A stretch of 64,000 bases of DNA from an uncultured Arachnia sp. (GCA_934636715.1 CAKUBE010000001.1:62001-126000), one strand, 5' to 3'. Counted from the stretch's first letter, positions 16,858 through 28,084 are shown. Notes: a model not told the origin generated them from the sequence alone. Made by a program: numbers and translations.

Positions 16858-17556
16858 ATGATCTTCGACTGGTCCGTGGTACCGCTGCAGCTGCTGCTCG
16901 TGGGGATCGCGTTCGTCTTGTGCTGCCTCATCGGGTTGGAGCGGCAGTTCCAGCACAAGGCGGCGGGCATCCGCACGCACGCCCTCGTCGGCGTCGGCAG
17001 CTGCGTGTTCACGCTGATCTCGGTCGAGGGCTTCATCTACCTCGCCGAGTACCACGTGACCCGCGACCCGTCGCGCATCGCGGCGCAGATCGTCTCGGGC
17101 GTCGGCTTCCTGGGCGCCGGCGTGATCTTCGTCAACCGCGACGTCGTGCGCGGGCTCACCACGGCGGCCTCGATCTGGCTGGCCGCCGCCATCGGCATGG
17201 CGTGCGGCGCGGGCCTGATCCCCCTCGCGATCGCGGCGACGGTGCTCCACTTCGTCGCCGTCTCCGTCGTCGCCCCGCTCTCGCGGCTGATGCCGCAGAA
17301 GGGCGACCGCTCGACGGTGGTTGTCACCTACGAGGACGGCAAGGGCGTCCTCCGCGACCTGCTCCACGAGGCGACCGCCCTCGGCTGCGAGACCACGCTG
17401 ATCAACACGCGCCAGGCCAAGCAGGACGGGTTGAAGGTGGTGCGCGCCGAGATGCGGTTCCGCTCCGGCCCCGCGCTGCGCGAGGTCCTCGCCCAGCTGA
17501 GCGAGGTCGACGGCGTGCTCGGCATCGACCGCCCGAGCCGCGACGACGAACTCTGA
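16858..17556 (+). CDS. MgtC/SapB family membrane protein
   Basis: The 232-residue protein has four to five hydrophobic N-terminal segments (residues 5-145) with MgtC motifs LIGLERQFQHKAAGIRTHALV and IVSGVGFLGAGVIF, plus GLTTAASIWLAAAIGMACG. A cytosolic ACT-like C-terminal domain follows (about 155-232, VVVTYEDGKGVLRDLLHEA). MgtC relatives help cells cope with low Mg2+ or with host cells; the biochemical activity is unsettled. It is transcribed away from glgP and converges with the DUF1345 gene with only three bases between stops. Confidence 0.9.
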   Translation: MIFDWSVVPLQLLLVGIAFVLCCLIGLERQFQHKAAGIRTHALVGVGSCVFTLISVEGFIYLAEYHVTRDPSRIAAQIVSGVGFLGAGVIFVNRDVVRGLTTAASIWLAAAIGMACGAGLIPLAIAATVLHFVAVSVVAPLSRLMPQKGDRSTVVVTYEDGKGVLRDLLHEATALGCETTLINTRQAKQDGLKVVRAEMRFRSGPALREVLAQLSEVDGVLGIDRPSRDDEL

Positions 17557-17559
17557 CGT

Positions 17560-18297
17560 CTACCGCATGACCGTGCTGACGACCAGCGAGACGGTCAGTG
17601 CGACCACGACGGCGTTGAACCCGAAGGCCATGACGGTGTGGGTGCGCTGCGCCTGCAGCGCGCCGCGCGTGCGGGGCGTGGCGGCCGAGCCGCCGAGGGT
17701 GGAGATCAGCAGCGAGTGCGAGAGATAGTCGGTGAACCGGAGCGGCCCGTCGACGACGAAGTCGAGGCGCTCCCCGGTGGCGTGCAGGCGGAGGTATCGC
17801 AGCGCGAAGGCGTAGGCCATCGTGAGCCAGGCCGACGCGGCCAGCGCCACGGCGAGCGCCGGGGCGACCAGGTGCGGCAGCCGGTCCGCGAGCAGCACGA
17901 GGAGGATCGAGACGACGACGGCGGTCACGGCGGCGTTCACCGACCAGGACGACGCGCCGCCGATCCCGCTCAGCGCGTCGCTCAGCGTCGTCCTGGTGCG
18001 TCCCTGGACGGCGGCGATGCGATGGAGTCGCCGGCTCGTCAGCCGGGCGAAGACGACGTGCGTCCAGATGAGATACAGCGCGGTGAACACCACCCAGACG
18101 AGGGCGAAGACCACGAGCACGAGGTGGGCGACGGCGAGCAGCCGCGCGGCGCGGTCCACGTCGTCGGGCTGTTGGAGGTCGCGGGTGAGCCACAGCGCGG
18201 GCGGGAGGACGAGGACGAGCGCCGCGAACGAGGCCCACTGCGCGCGCACCGAGTCCCGGAATACGCGGGGAGGCCCCGCCTCGTCGCGCTCTGCCAT
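17560..18297 (-). CDS. DUF1345 family integral membrane protein
   Basis: The 245-residue protein has about five transmembrane helices. The C-terminal family signature is present: RFTDYLSHSLLISTLGGSAATPRTRGALQAQRTHT split over residues 185-222, then a last helix (FGFNAVVVALTVSLVVSTV). Function is unknown. The start is ATG 18297 (MAERDEAGPP); an ATG at 18309 is an alternative. It is transcribed divergently from clpB with a 141-base gap that carries the HAIR element. Confidence 0.85.
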   Translation of the reverse strand: MAERDEAGPPRVFRDSVRAQWASFAALVLVLPPALWLTRDLQQPDDVDRAARLLAVAHLVLVVFALVWVVFTALYLIWTHVVFARLTSRRLHRIAAVQGRTRTTLSDALSGIGGASSWSVNAAVTAVVVSILLVLLADRLPHLVAPALAVALAASAWLTMAYAFALRYLRLHATGERLDFVVDGPLRFTDYLSHSLLISTLGGSAATPRTRGALQAQRTHTVMAFGFNAVVVALTVSLVVSTVMR

Positions 18298-18376
18298 GGC
18301 CCCGAGCATAGAGGGCCGTTGCGCAGGGCCGTCGTCAATGGTCCTCCGCACCACACTTCTCGGGGGAATACAGGGG

Positions 18377-18404
18377 TTGGTTTGGAGGTTGAGTGAGATA
18401 GACT
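18377..18404 (+). promoter_or_regulatory. Candidate clpB promoter overlapping the HAIR site
   Basis: TTGGTT (18377-18382) and TAGACT (18399-18404) are spaced by 16 bases. The -10 box falls inside the HAIR repeat, which would let HspR block polymerase directly. Confidence 0.5.
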
Positions 18405-18407
18405 CAA
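18389..18407. promoter_or_regulatory. HAIR element (HspR operator) of clpB
   Basis: TTGAGT-N7-ACTCAA is a perfect 6-bp inverted repeat matching the actinobacterial HAIR consensus CTTGAGT-N7-ACTCAAG apart from the outermost base pair (here G/C). It lies 32 bases before the clpB start. The repressor gene hspR is at 2486-2911. Confidence 0.92.
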
Positions 18408-18438
18408 CTTTGAATTCGACCGAGGAGATACTCACTTC

Positions 18439-21006
<2,568 letters not shown>

Positions 21007-21011
21007 CGGGG

Positions 21012-21017
21012 TACCCT
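21012..21017 (+). promoter_or_regulatory. Putative -10 box for the DUF1707 gene
   Basis: TACCCT ends seven bases before the ATG at 21025, with no ribosome-binding site between. This is a leaderless arrangement, and it lies just after the clpB stop. Confidence 0.4.
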
Positions 21018-21024
21018 GGTGCGC

Positions 21025-21645
21025 ATGGCTGGTGACAACATGCGCATCGGGGACTCGGAACGCGACGAGGCGGTCTCCATGCTGCAGGAGCACCACGCCG
21101 AAGGCCGGTTGTCCACCGAGGAGTTCGACGAGCGCATGGGCAAGGCCCTCGAAGCTCGTACCGGCAGCGACCTCGTCGCTCTGTTCTTCGACCTTCCCGC
21201 GCCGCGCCCCGGGCTGGCGCGCACGTCGGCTCCCGGCCCGGAGCCGGTGGTGGCCCCGTGGGCCGGCGCCCCGCAGGCGCCCGCGACCTGGGGCGCGGGC
21301 GACGACGAGATCCAGCATCGCCCCATGGCACGTCCGTGGTTCGCGCAGTGGTGGATCATCCTGCCGTTCGTCCTCATGGGCACCCGCGGCATCTGGTGGA
21401 TCATCCCGATGGTCGCGCTGTGGATCTGGGTGATCTGGCCGGCCATCGAGCAGAACCGCCGCCGCCAGCAGATCGCCGCCGCACCCATGCGCCCCCTGAC
21501 GCTCCAGGAGCGCGACCAGGTGATCTTCGCGCTGAACAGCGGCGGCGACGTCGCGGCCATCAAGCGCTACCGCGAGCTCACCGGCGCTGACCTGTACACC
21601 GCCACCATGACAGTGAAGGCCATGCAGCGCGAGCTGGGCCGCTAG
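21025..21645 (+). CDS. DUF1707 domain membrane protein
   Basis: The 206-residue protein has an N-terminal DUF1707 domain (about 5-58: MRIGDSERDEAVSMLQEHHA, GRLSTEEFDERM, GSDLVALFFDLP), a Pro/Ala-rich linker, and two close hydrophobic segments (about 108-145, very Trp/Ile-rich). A C-terminal helical segment is similar to a ribosomal L7/L12-like or SHOCT-like motif (DVAAIKRYRELTGADLYTA). DUF1707 proteins are actinobacterial membrane-associated proteins of unknown role. The start could also be ATG 21040. It lies 18 bases after clpB but probably has its own leaderless promoter. Confidence 0.85.
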   Translation: MAGDNMRIGDSERDEAVSMLQEHHAEGRLSTEEFDERMGKALEARTGSDLVALFFDLPAPRPGLARTSAPGPEPVVAPWAGAPQAPATWGAGDDEIQHRPMARPWFAQWWIILPFVLMGTRGIWWIIPMVALWIWVIWPAIEQNRRRQQIAAAPMRPLTLQERDQVIFALNSGGDVAAIKRYRELTGADLYTATMTVKAMQRELGR

Positions 21646-21650
21646 CACGC

Positions 21651-21700
21651 TCCTTGAGCCGCGCCCAAGGAGCGCAGCGACGCCGGCGCGTGTCGAAGGG
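21651..21700. repeat. Dispersed palindromic repeat between convergent genes
   Basis: TCCTTGAGCC...GCGTGTCGAAGGGTCAAG lies in the 55-base gap between the stops of the DUF1707 gene and the convergent sugar dehydrogenase gene. It could serve as a bidirectional terminator. Confidence 0.7.
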
Positions 21701-22885
21701 TCAAGCCGGCCGCAGCTCCAGCAGGCGCGCGCCCGATCCGTCCTCGAGCAGCCAGATCGAGCCGTCCGGGGCCTCCGCGACCGCGCGGATGCGCGCGTCC
21801 ATCGGCCAGTCCTCGGCCAGTTCGGCGTCCTCGCCGTCGAGGTCGACCCGGATCAGCGCCTCGCCGGAGAGCGCGCCGAGGAACGCGTCGCCGGTCCAGG
21901 CCGGGAACAGGTCGCCCGTGTAGATCATCAGCGATCCGGGTGAGACGCTCGGGTTCCACCAGACTTTGGGCGCCTCGAAGCCGTCGCCGTCCTCGTGGTC
22001 CGGGATCTCCCCACCGCCGTAGTGCGAGCCGTTCGAGGCGACGGGCCAGCCGTAGTTGGCGCCGGGCGTGATGAGGTTCAGTTCGTCGCCGCCCTGCGGG
22101 CCCATCTCGGAGGCCCAGAGCCGGCCTTCGGCGTCGAACGCGAGGCCGAGGACGTTGCGGTGGCCGATCGACCAGAACTGCTGCGCCACGGGGGAGTCCT
22201 CGCCCTGGAACGGGTTGTCGGCGGCGGGTTCGCCGTCGAGAGTCAGGCGCACGATCTTGCCGAGGTTGCCGTCGAACTCCTGCGCCGGGTCCATCTTCTG
22301 GCGGTCGCCGGAGCTGACGAAGAGGTACTCGCCCTGGATGGCGAGGCGGTGCGAGAAGTGGCCGTTGCCGCTCACCCGGGGGGTCTGCTCCCAGATGATG
22401 TCGAGATCGGTCAGTCGCGCGGCATCGACGTCGAGGGTGCCGGTGCCGACGACAGCGCCGGAGGTGCCCCCGCCACCCTCGACCCAGCTGAGGTAGACCT
22501 TCCCGTCGGTCGCGAAGGTGGGTCCGGGGATGATGTCGCCCAGGCCGCCCTGCCCGGCGACGACCGGGTCGGGCGCGCCGTCGACCTCACGCACGCCGTC
22601 GGGCCCGCGCAGCCAGATGTCGCCCTGGCGGCCGGTGATGACCAGCTCGTCGGTACCGGGGAGGAAGGCCATCGCCCACGGATCGTCGAAGGTCTCGTGA
22701 GCGGTGACGTCGAGCTCGTGCGTCTCCGGGATGGGGCTGGTGGACTCCGTCAGCGTCGGATCGGCCGACGGTGACGGCGCGGCCGACGAGGTGGTGGCCG
22801 TCTCGCTCGGCGCGGGCGCGGAAGGCGCGGGCGCGGCCGTGCATCCGGCCAGGGCCAGAAGGGGGAGCAGTGCCAGTCGTCTCAT
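21701..22885 (-). CDS. PQQ-dependent glucose/sorbosone dehydrogenase-like lipoprotein
   Basis: The 394-residue protein has a lipoprotein signal (LLALAGC, Cys at about 15), a Ser/Pro/Thr-rich linker to about residue 55, then a six-bladed beta-propeller of the GSDH/Asd family. Motifs include DPWAMAFLPG, HFSHRLAI, SGDRQKMDPAQ, GHRNVLGLAFD, ASEMGPQGGDELN and PGANYGWPVASNG. Relatives oxidise aldose sugars with PQQ or bind PQQ at the cell surface; whether this cell makes PQQ is not visible. The ATG follows a -10-like TAGCGT by six bases, so it is probably leaderless. Confidence 0.9.
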   Translation of the reverse strand: MRRLALLPLLALAGCTAAPAPSAPAPSETATTSSAAPSPSADPTLTESTSPIPETHELDVTAHETFDDPWAMAFLPGTDELVITGRQGDIWLRGPDGVREVDGAPDPVVAGQGGLGDIIPGPTFATDGKVYLSWVEGGGGTSGAVVGTGTLDVDAARLTDLDIIWEQTPRVSGNGHFSHRLAIQGEYLFVSSGDRQKMDPAQEFDGNLGKIVRLTLDGEPAADNPFQGEDSPVAQQFWSIGHRNVLGLAFDAEGRLWASEMGPQGGDELNLITPGANYGWPVASNGSHYGGGEIPDHEDGDGFEAPKVWWNPSVSPGSLMIYTGDLFPAWTGDAFLGALSGEALIRVDLDGEDAELAEDWPMDARIRAVAEAPDGSIWLLEDGSGARLLELRPA

Positions 22886-22891
22886 GTGCCG

Positions 22892-22897
22892 ACGCTA
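22892..22897 (-). promoter_or_regulatory. Putative -10 box for the sugar dehydrogenase gene
   Basis: TAGCGT on the minus strand ends six bases before the ATG at 22885. Confidence 0.4.
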
Positions 22898-22946
22898 CCC
22901 GTCGCCTCAAACGGTCCGAGAGGTCCCGCAGGTAGGTGGTACCTCT

Positions 22947-22992
22947 TAGGAGGTAGATGTTTGTTGATAGACCAACAAACATCTACCACCTA
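22947..22992. repeat. Long hairpin after the beta-helix gene
   Basis: A perfect 15-bp stem (arms 22952-22966 and 22973-22987) with a 6-base loop extends four to five more pairs after one A-A mismatch. It begins six bases after the beta-helix stop and precedes the next gene's promoter, so a terminator or mRNA-stabilising role is likely. There is no T-run. An imperfect GGTAGGTGGTACC lies beside it (22931-22943). Confidence 0.8.
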
Positions 22993-22997
22993 GTGGC

Positions 22998-24965
22998 TCA
23001 TCGGAGCCGGGTGCGGTGCGTGCCGGAGGGCAGGCCGACGAGCGGGCCGGCGGCGTATCGGCCGTCGGGAGCCTTGCGCTCACCGAGGAGATCGACGTCG
23101 AGCCTGACGGGGGTCCCGTCGCGCTCCTCGAACTCGGCGTCGACCAGCCGGACCCGGACGAGATCGGTCCCCGACACTGTCGAAACCCGGTGCGCGTCGA
23201 AGCCTGCGGGCAGCGTCGTTTCCAGGTAGACCGCCTCGCCCTCCGCTCTGACCCTCGCCTCCGCGGGGCCGGACAGCACGACGGCGCGCTCCTCGTCGAC
23301 GTATGGCGCGGCGCCGGAGAGGTAGACGTTGTCGCGCACGTACACCGGCTGAGGCACACTGAACCGCTCGTGGTCGCCGGTCGTCGGGTCGGCCAACGTC
23401 GCGAGGTACGCCGCGAGGCCGGCAGGATGACCGTCGTAGACCGAGGTCCCGTAGCCCGTGCGCTGGGTGGCCCGCGCCGTCGGGCCGTAGGCGGGATCGC
23501 CCCCGCCGAGGAAGACATTGCCGACGAAGCGGTCGTCGCCGCCGAGAATGGCCCCGTACCCGGCGACCTGCGTGCTGTGCGGCAGATGGTACGGCGTCGG
23601 GCGCTCGACGACCGCCTCCACCGAGACCGTGCCCAGGACGAGGTTGCCGACGAAGGCGCCGCCCTGACTGAACAGCTCGAGGCAGGCGGGGGAGCCGAAC
23701 ACGTTGTGGTCCACGACGTACGGCCCGTGGCTCACCTCGACGAACAGGTCCCTGCGGTTGTCGTGGTAGACGTTGCGGGTCACGCGCGTGCCCTGCGCCT
23801 GCCAGTCCAGCCAGGTGCCGAGCGTGCAGTCGTGGATGTGGTTCCCGCGGATGACGACGTCGATCGCCGCGTGCAGCTTGATGCCGGCGATCTCGTAGCC
23901 GTAGAACTCCCGCTTGATCGCGATCCGGGAGATGTGGTTGTCCTCGATCGTGCTGAAGACGCAGCCGAGGTGGCCGACGATCCCGGCCTGCCCGCAGTCT
24001 CGGATCGTGTTGCGGCGCACGATGTGCGACCCGATGTGCTCGCGGTCCCAGCCGACCCGGCGCGCCGCGAAGACGCTCTCCAGCTGGTACTGGTAGCCGG
24101 GCTTGTCGCCCCGCTCCGCGGCGTAGTTGTGACCGGTCGAGGCCTCCTTGCCGAGCGAGACGCCCGCGCACTTCGCGTCGCGGATCAGGTTGTCCTCGAT
24201 GATCCACCCCTTCGCCCAGTTAGGCCCCACCAGGCCGGGCTGGTCGGCGGTGGGCGGGGCCCACGGCGTCGCGGCCTGGGCCAGCTCGAAGCCTCGCACG
24301 GTGATCCAGTTCAGGTGCGTCCTCGTGGGGGTGAAGACGCTGCGCCGCACGTTGATCTCGACGAGCTCCCTGGTGGGGTCGGCGCCCTGAAAGTTCGCCC
24401 AGATCGTCGTGGCGTCGGCCGACACCTCCGCGTGCCAGGGATAGCGCGCAGAGTCCGGGTCCCGCACCTCCTCCTCCACCCCGGTCCAGTGGTCGACGAC
24501 GCGGGCGCGCAGGGGAGGGGCGAACACCTCGTCGACCGTGTCGGCCTCGTACCCCGAGCGGCCGTCGAGGTAGACCTCGCCCAGGTGCCGGCGCGGCGCG
24601 GCGGGGGAGGGATAGGCGATCCAGTCGCCCGCCACCTCCTCCGCGAACGGGTTGAACTCGCCGAACAGCGTGTTCGGCACGGCGGTCGTCCACACCCCGC
24701 CGTCGACGTGCCGCCAGTCCGTCACCCGCTCCGCCCCGGTGATCACGACACGCTCGCCGGGGGCGGCCTGGTAGACGATGCGTCGCTCGTCGCTCAGGCC
24801 GCCGCGGCGAGGCCGCACCCACTCGCGGTACGTGCCCTCGTGAACAGTGACGATGTCTCCCGGCATCGCCTGGCGGGCGGCGCGGTCGATGGTCCGGAAG
24901 GGCGCCTCCCCGGTGCCTGCGGAGGCATCGGAGCCGTGCAGGGCGACGTGGTGGGTGATGGGCAT
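22998..24965 (-). CDS. Right-handed parallel beta-helix protein, probable glycan-active enzyme
   Basis: The 655-residue protein has no signal peptide. The N-terminus (HHVALHGSDASAGTGEAPFRTIDRAA) is the typical opening of DUF1565-type beta-helices. Repeating coils are visible between about 230 and 460 (IIEDNLIRDA, IVRRNTIRDCG, TIEDNHISR, VIRGNHIHDC, VTRNVYHDN, VVDHNVFG), followed by a C-terminal beta region. The pattern recalls GH141-type or pectate-lyase-like enzymes; the exact activity cannot be told. It is the last gene of a CUT1 ABC importer operon, 13 bases after the permease, so it probably acts in the cytosol on an imported oligosaccharide. Confidence 0.8.
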   Translation of the reverse strand: MPITHHVALHGSDASAGTGEAPFRTIDRAARQAMPGDIVTVHEGTYREWVRPRRGGLSDERRIVYQAAPGERVVITGAERVTDWRHVDGGVWTTAVPNTLFGEFNPFAEEVAGDWIAYPSPAAPRRHLGEVYLDGRSGYEADTVDEVFAPPLRARVVDHWTGVEEEVRDPDSARYPWHAEVSADATTIWANFQGADPTRELVEINVRRSVFTPTRTHLNWITVRGFELAQAATPWAPPTADQPGLVGPNWAKGWIIEDNLIRDAKCAGVSLGKEASTGHNYAAERGDKPGYQYQLESVFAARRVGWDREHIGSHIVRRNTIRDCGQAGIVGHLGCVFSTIEDNHISRIAIKREFYGYEIAGIKLHAAIDVVIRGNHIHDCTLGTWLDWQAQGTRVTRNVYHDNRRDLFVEVSHGPYVVDHNVFGSPACLELFSQGGAFVGNLVLGTVSVEAVVERPTPYHLPHSTQVAGYGAILGGDDRFVGNVFLGGGDPAYGPTARATQRTGYGTSVYDGHPAGLAAYLATLADPTTGDHERFSVPQPVYVRDNVYLSGAAPYVDEERAVVLSGPAEARVRAEGEAVYLETTLPAGFDAHRVSTVSGTDLVRVRLVDAEFEERDGTPVRLDVDLLGERKAPDGRYAAGPLVGLPSGTHRTRLR

Positions 24966-24978
24966 GGGGTGTTTCCTT

Positions 24979-25803
24979 CTACTTGCTGAATCCGGCGGTG
25001 AGTCCGGAGACCAGTTGGCGGCGACCGACGATGTAGGCGGCCAGGATGGGCAGGACGGAGAGCACGACCGCGGCGAGCACCGCTGGGATGTTCACCGAGA
25101 ACTCACCCTGGAAGGACCAGAGCGAGAGCGGCAGTACCCGGGTATCCGCGCTCTGGGTGAGGATGAGCGGGAAGAGGAAGCCGTTCCAGACGTTCAGCGC
25201 GTTGTACACGCCGACGGTCACGATTGCCGGTTTCGTCAACGGCACGGCGAGGTGCCGCAGCATGCCCCACTCGGTCGCGCCGTCGACGCGCATCGCCTCG
25301 AACAGCTCCCTCGGCACGTCCCGCAGGAAGTTGGACAGGATCAGCACCGTGATGGGGATGGCGAACGCCACGGACGGCAGGATCAGGGCGAGCAACGTGT
25401 CGTACAGCCCGATCCGCACGATCAGGTAGTAGACGGGGATGATCGTCGCCTGGATCGGGATGGCGATGCCGAGCAGGAACATGCGGAAGAGTCGCTGTGC
25501 CGCCGGGCGCGTCGAGCGCACGACGACGTAGGAGGCGAGCAGCGACACCGCCAGGATCAGCGCGACGCTCACCAGCGTCACGACGAGCGAGTTCCCGAAG
25601 TAGCGCAGGAAGTCGTTCTCCAGCACCTGACGGTACGCGTCAAGCGACGGCGCGCTCGGCAGGGAGAGCGGGTTCTCCGAGTAGTAGTCGGACTGGGGAC
25701 GCAGGCTGGTGACGACGATGTAGTAGATCGGCACGATCGTGATCGCCAGCCACAGCCAGCCGCCGAGTCCGCCGAGGACATTGGGTCGGGTACGCCCGTT
25801 CAT
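24979..25803 (-). CDS. Carbohydrate ABC transporter permease 2 (CUT1, MalG-like)
   Basis: The 274-residue protein has six transmembrane helices. The cytoplasmic EAA loop that contacts the ATPase reads EAMRVDGATEWGMLRHLAVP. The C-terminus VSGLTAGFSK is typical of MalG-type permeases. The ATG overlaps the stop of permease 1 (25801-25805). As is common for CUT1 systems in actinobacteria, no ATPase is encoded here; a shared MsiK-type ATPase elsewhere is expected. Confidence 0.93.
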   Translation of the reverse strand: MNGRTRPNVLGGLGGWLWLAITIVPIYYIVVTSLRPQSDYYSENPLSLPSAPSLDAYRQVLENDFLRYFGNSLVVTLVSVALILAVSLLASYVVVRSTRPAAQRLFRMFLLGIAIPIQATIIPVYYLIVRIGLYDTLLALILPSVAFAIPITVLILSNFLRDVPRELFEAMRVDGATEWGMLRHLAVPLTKPAIVTVGVYNALNVWNGFLFPLILTQSADTRVLPLSLWSFQGEFSVNIPAVLAAVVLSVLPILAAYIVGRRQLVSGLTAGFSK

Positions 25804-26714
25804 CAGGCACCTTCCATCTGGCTGCCCTGGTTTCCGCCGGACAGCCGGTTCAGGCCGAGCGAGACGGCCAGCCCGAGCGCGACGAGGATGACCCCGATCA
25901 CGCTCGCCCGGCCCATGTCGTAACTGCGGAATCCGGTGAGATACATGTCGAGCGGCAGGATCCGGGTCGCGTTGCCCGGGCCGCCCCCGGTGAGCACGAA
26001 GATCAGGTCGAAATAGGTCAGCGACCCGACGATCATCAGCGTCGACGACGTGATGACGGTGTGCTTCAGCTGCGGCAGCGTGATGTGCCAGAACTGCGTG
26101 ATCCGGCCCGCGCCGTCGATGAGCGCCGCCTCATACATGCTGCTCGGGATCTGCCGGACGCCGGCTTGGTAGAGCAGCGAGTGGAAGGGCACGAAGCACC
26201 AGCCGATCACGAACAGCACCACCCAGAGTGCCAACTCGGGGTCGCCCAACCAGTCCTGGGCCAGCAGCGGCATCTTCAACGCGGCGCCGATCCCGAAGTT
26301 GGGGTCGAGCAGCGCCTTGAACGCGATGCCGACGGCCGCCGACGAGAACAGCAGCGGGAGGAAGAACAGGACCGACAGCACCGCTCGGTAGCGTTGCGTG
26401 CCGGCCATGAAGACGCCGAGCAGCAGCGCGACCAGGGCCTGGAAGAGCCACGAGACGATGGTGACGATCGCCGTCAGTTTCGCGGCGTGCAGCGTGCTCG
26501 GGTCGCCGAGGGTGCGACCCCAGTTGGCGATCCCCGCCCACGTCGGGCTCCCGAGCCCGTCCCACGACATGAAGGAGAGGAAGAGCACCCCGAGCAACGG
26601 GACGACCGCGAAGGCGACGAAGAGGACGACGGCGGGCGCGGTCATCCAGAGACTGGGGCCCTGCGCCGGCGAGTGACGGGCCGGACCGCGGCCCGACTCG
26701 GCGATCGTCGTCAT
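25803..26714 (-). CDS. Carbohydrate ABC transporter permease 1 (CUT1, MalF-like)
   Basis: The 303-residue protein has six transmembrane helices (starting WMTAPAVVLFVAFAVVPLLGV) and the EAA loop EAALIDGAGRITQFWHITLP. The ATG at 26714 overlaps the binding-protein stop (ATGA), and its own stop overlaps the permease 2 start. It forms the membrane channel with permease 2 for a sugar delivered by the lipoprotein at 26711-28015. Confidence 0.93.
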   Translation of the reverse strand: MTTIAESGRGPARHSPAQGPSLWMTAPAVVLFVAFAVVPLLGVLFLSFMSWDGLGSPTWAGIANWGRTLGDPSTLHAAKLTAIVTIVSWLFQALVALLLGVFMAGTQRYRAVLSVLFFLPLLFSSAAVGIAFKALLDPNFGIGAALKMPLLAQDWLGDPELALWVVLFVIGWCFVPFHSLLYQAGVRQIPSSMYEAALIDGAGRITQFWHITLPQLKHTVITSSTLMIVGSLTYFDLIFVLTGGGPGNATRILPLDMYLTGFRSYDMGRASVIGVILVALGLAVSLGLNRLSGGNQGSQMEGA

Positions 26715-28015
26715 GACAGGGTGGCGTTCATGGCGTCGGCGAACTTCTCCGGCGTGGTCTGGCCGAGGAAGAGCTCGCTCAGATTGGTGAGCAGAGCCTG
26801 GGCCGATGCCGCCGGCAGCGCCTGGTCCCAGGACAGCTGGAAGTGCGGCGCGTCGCGCACCATGCCGTACACGAAGGTCAGGTACTCGGCGTTGTCGAGG
26901 TGCGCGATCTGATCCTCGAGCCCCGTGATCGGCGGCACCGTGCCGATCTTCAGCAGGTCGGCGATGGCGTCGTCGGAGAGCACCTTCGCGGAGATGAAGT
27001 CCTTCGCCGTCTGTTGCGCCTCGGGCGGCGCGCTCGCGGAGACCGACCAGAAGTTGGAGGGATTGCCGACAATGTTGGCGGGATCGCCGACGCCGCCGTC
27101 CACGGCGGGGAAGGTGGTGTAGCCGAGGTCGCCGCCCGCGACGAAGTCCGGCGCGTCGGAGAGCAGGTTGGGATAGGTCCAGCTGCCTTGGAGCAGCATG
27201 GCGGCCCGCCCGGTGTGGAGGAGGGCGGCGTCGGCGTTGGCGTCGGCGACCACGGAGCCGAAGGTGGTGCCGAAGACCCCGGCCTCGACGAGTTCCTGGA
27301 TCTTCGTGGTGGCCTCGAGGAGGGCGGGGTGGGACCACGCGCCCGGCTCGCCGTCGAGCACAGCCTGGAAGACCTCGGGCCCGCCGATCCGGTCGGTGAG
27401 GTACTGGATCCACATCAGCAGCGGCCAGCGGCTCTGGCCGGCGAGCGCGACCGGGATGACGCCGGCCGCCTTCAGCTTCTCGGCGGAGGCGAGCAGTTCC
27501 GCGTAGGTGGTGGGCACCGCGACGCCTGCGGCGTCCAGTACGGCCTTGTTGTAGTAGAGCACCACCGGCTGGCTCTGGGTGTTGGGCACGGCGTAGGTCT
27601 TGCCGTCGACCTGCCCGTTGAGCGCCACCGAGGGCACGACGCGGGCCATCAGGTCCGCCGTTGCGTCGGTGAGGTCGACGACGTCTCCGCTCGCGACGTA
27701 GTCGGCGAGGGTGCCGCCGCCCCACGAGTAGACGAGCGTGGGCGCGTTCCCCGAGCCGACGGCCGTGCGGATCTTCTCCTTGTAGGCGTCGTTGGCGAAC
27801 CACTCGACGGCGATCTTCCGGTCGGGGTTGTCCGTGTTCCAGGTGTCGAACGCGCCGCGGAAGGCGGCCTCGCTGCCTCCGGTGAGAGCCCAGGCCGTGG
27901 CGCCCGTGGCGCCCCCGGCGGCGCCCGGCTGAGTGCCGCCGCAGGCGGCCAGGGGGAGCGCGGCCAGCGCGCCGGCTGTCAGGATGGCCAGTTGGCGTCG
28001 GGTGAGATGCCTCAT
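26711..28015 (-). CDS. Sugar-binding lipoprotein (CUT1 extracellular binding protein)
   Basis: The 434-residue protein begins MRHLTRRQLAILTAG with a Tat/Sec-like signal and lipobox LAAC (Cys about 25), then an SBP family 1 fold (AFDTWNTDNPDRKIAVEWF, KTYAVPNTQSQPVVLYYNK, AAMLLQGSWTYPN, KIGTVPPITG). AGAAAGGA precedes the ATG. It is the first gene of an operon with two permeases and the beta-helix enzyme. LacI-type palindromes lie upstream. The ligand is unknown; the partner enzyme suggests a plant or host polysaccharide fragment. Confidence 0.93.
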   Translation of the reverse strand: MRHLTRRQLAILTAGALAALPLAACGGTQPGAAGGATGATAWALTGGSEAAFRGAFDTWNTDNPDRKIAVEWFANDAYKEKIRTAVGSGNAPTLVYSWGGGTLADYVASGDVVDLTDATADLMARVVPSVALNGQVDGKTYAVPNTQSQPVVLYYNKAVLDAAGVAVPTTYAELLASAEKLKAAGVIPVALAGQSRWPLLMWIQYLTDRIGGPEVFQAVLDGEPGAWSHPALLEATTKIQELVEAGVFGTTFGSVVADANADAALLHTGRAAMLLQGSWTYPNLLSDAPDFVAGGDLGYTTFPAVDGGVGDPANIVGNPSNFWSVSASAPPEAQQTAKDFISAKVLSDDAIADLLKIGTVPPITGLEDQIAHLDNAEYLTFVYGMVRDAPHFQLSWDQALPAASAQALLTNLSELFLGQTTPEKFADAMNATLS

Positions 28016-28053
28016 TGCAGGTGTCCTTTCTCTCGGCGACGTCGATGCCGCCA

Positions 28054-28068
28054 CGGAAATAGTTTCCG
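28054..28068. promoter_or_regulatory. LacI-type operator 1 (CUT1 operon side)
   Basis: CGGAAA-TAG-TTTCCG is a perfect 15-base palindrome that overlaps the candidate -10 box of the transporter operon. Confidence 0.75.
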
Positions 28069-28084
28069 TATGTTTCGTGAACAA
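28056..28084 (-). promoter_or_regulatory. Candidate promoter of the CUT1 transporter operon
   Basis: On the minus strand TTGTTC (28079-28084) and TATTTC (28056-28061) are spaced by 17 bases. The -10 box lies in operator 1. Confidence 0.5.

Noticed and set aside
23016..24989. 657-codon plus-strand frame opposite the beta-helix gene
   Set aside because: Shadow frame; the minus strand has the beta-helix repeats and operon context.
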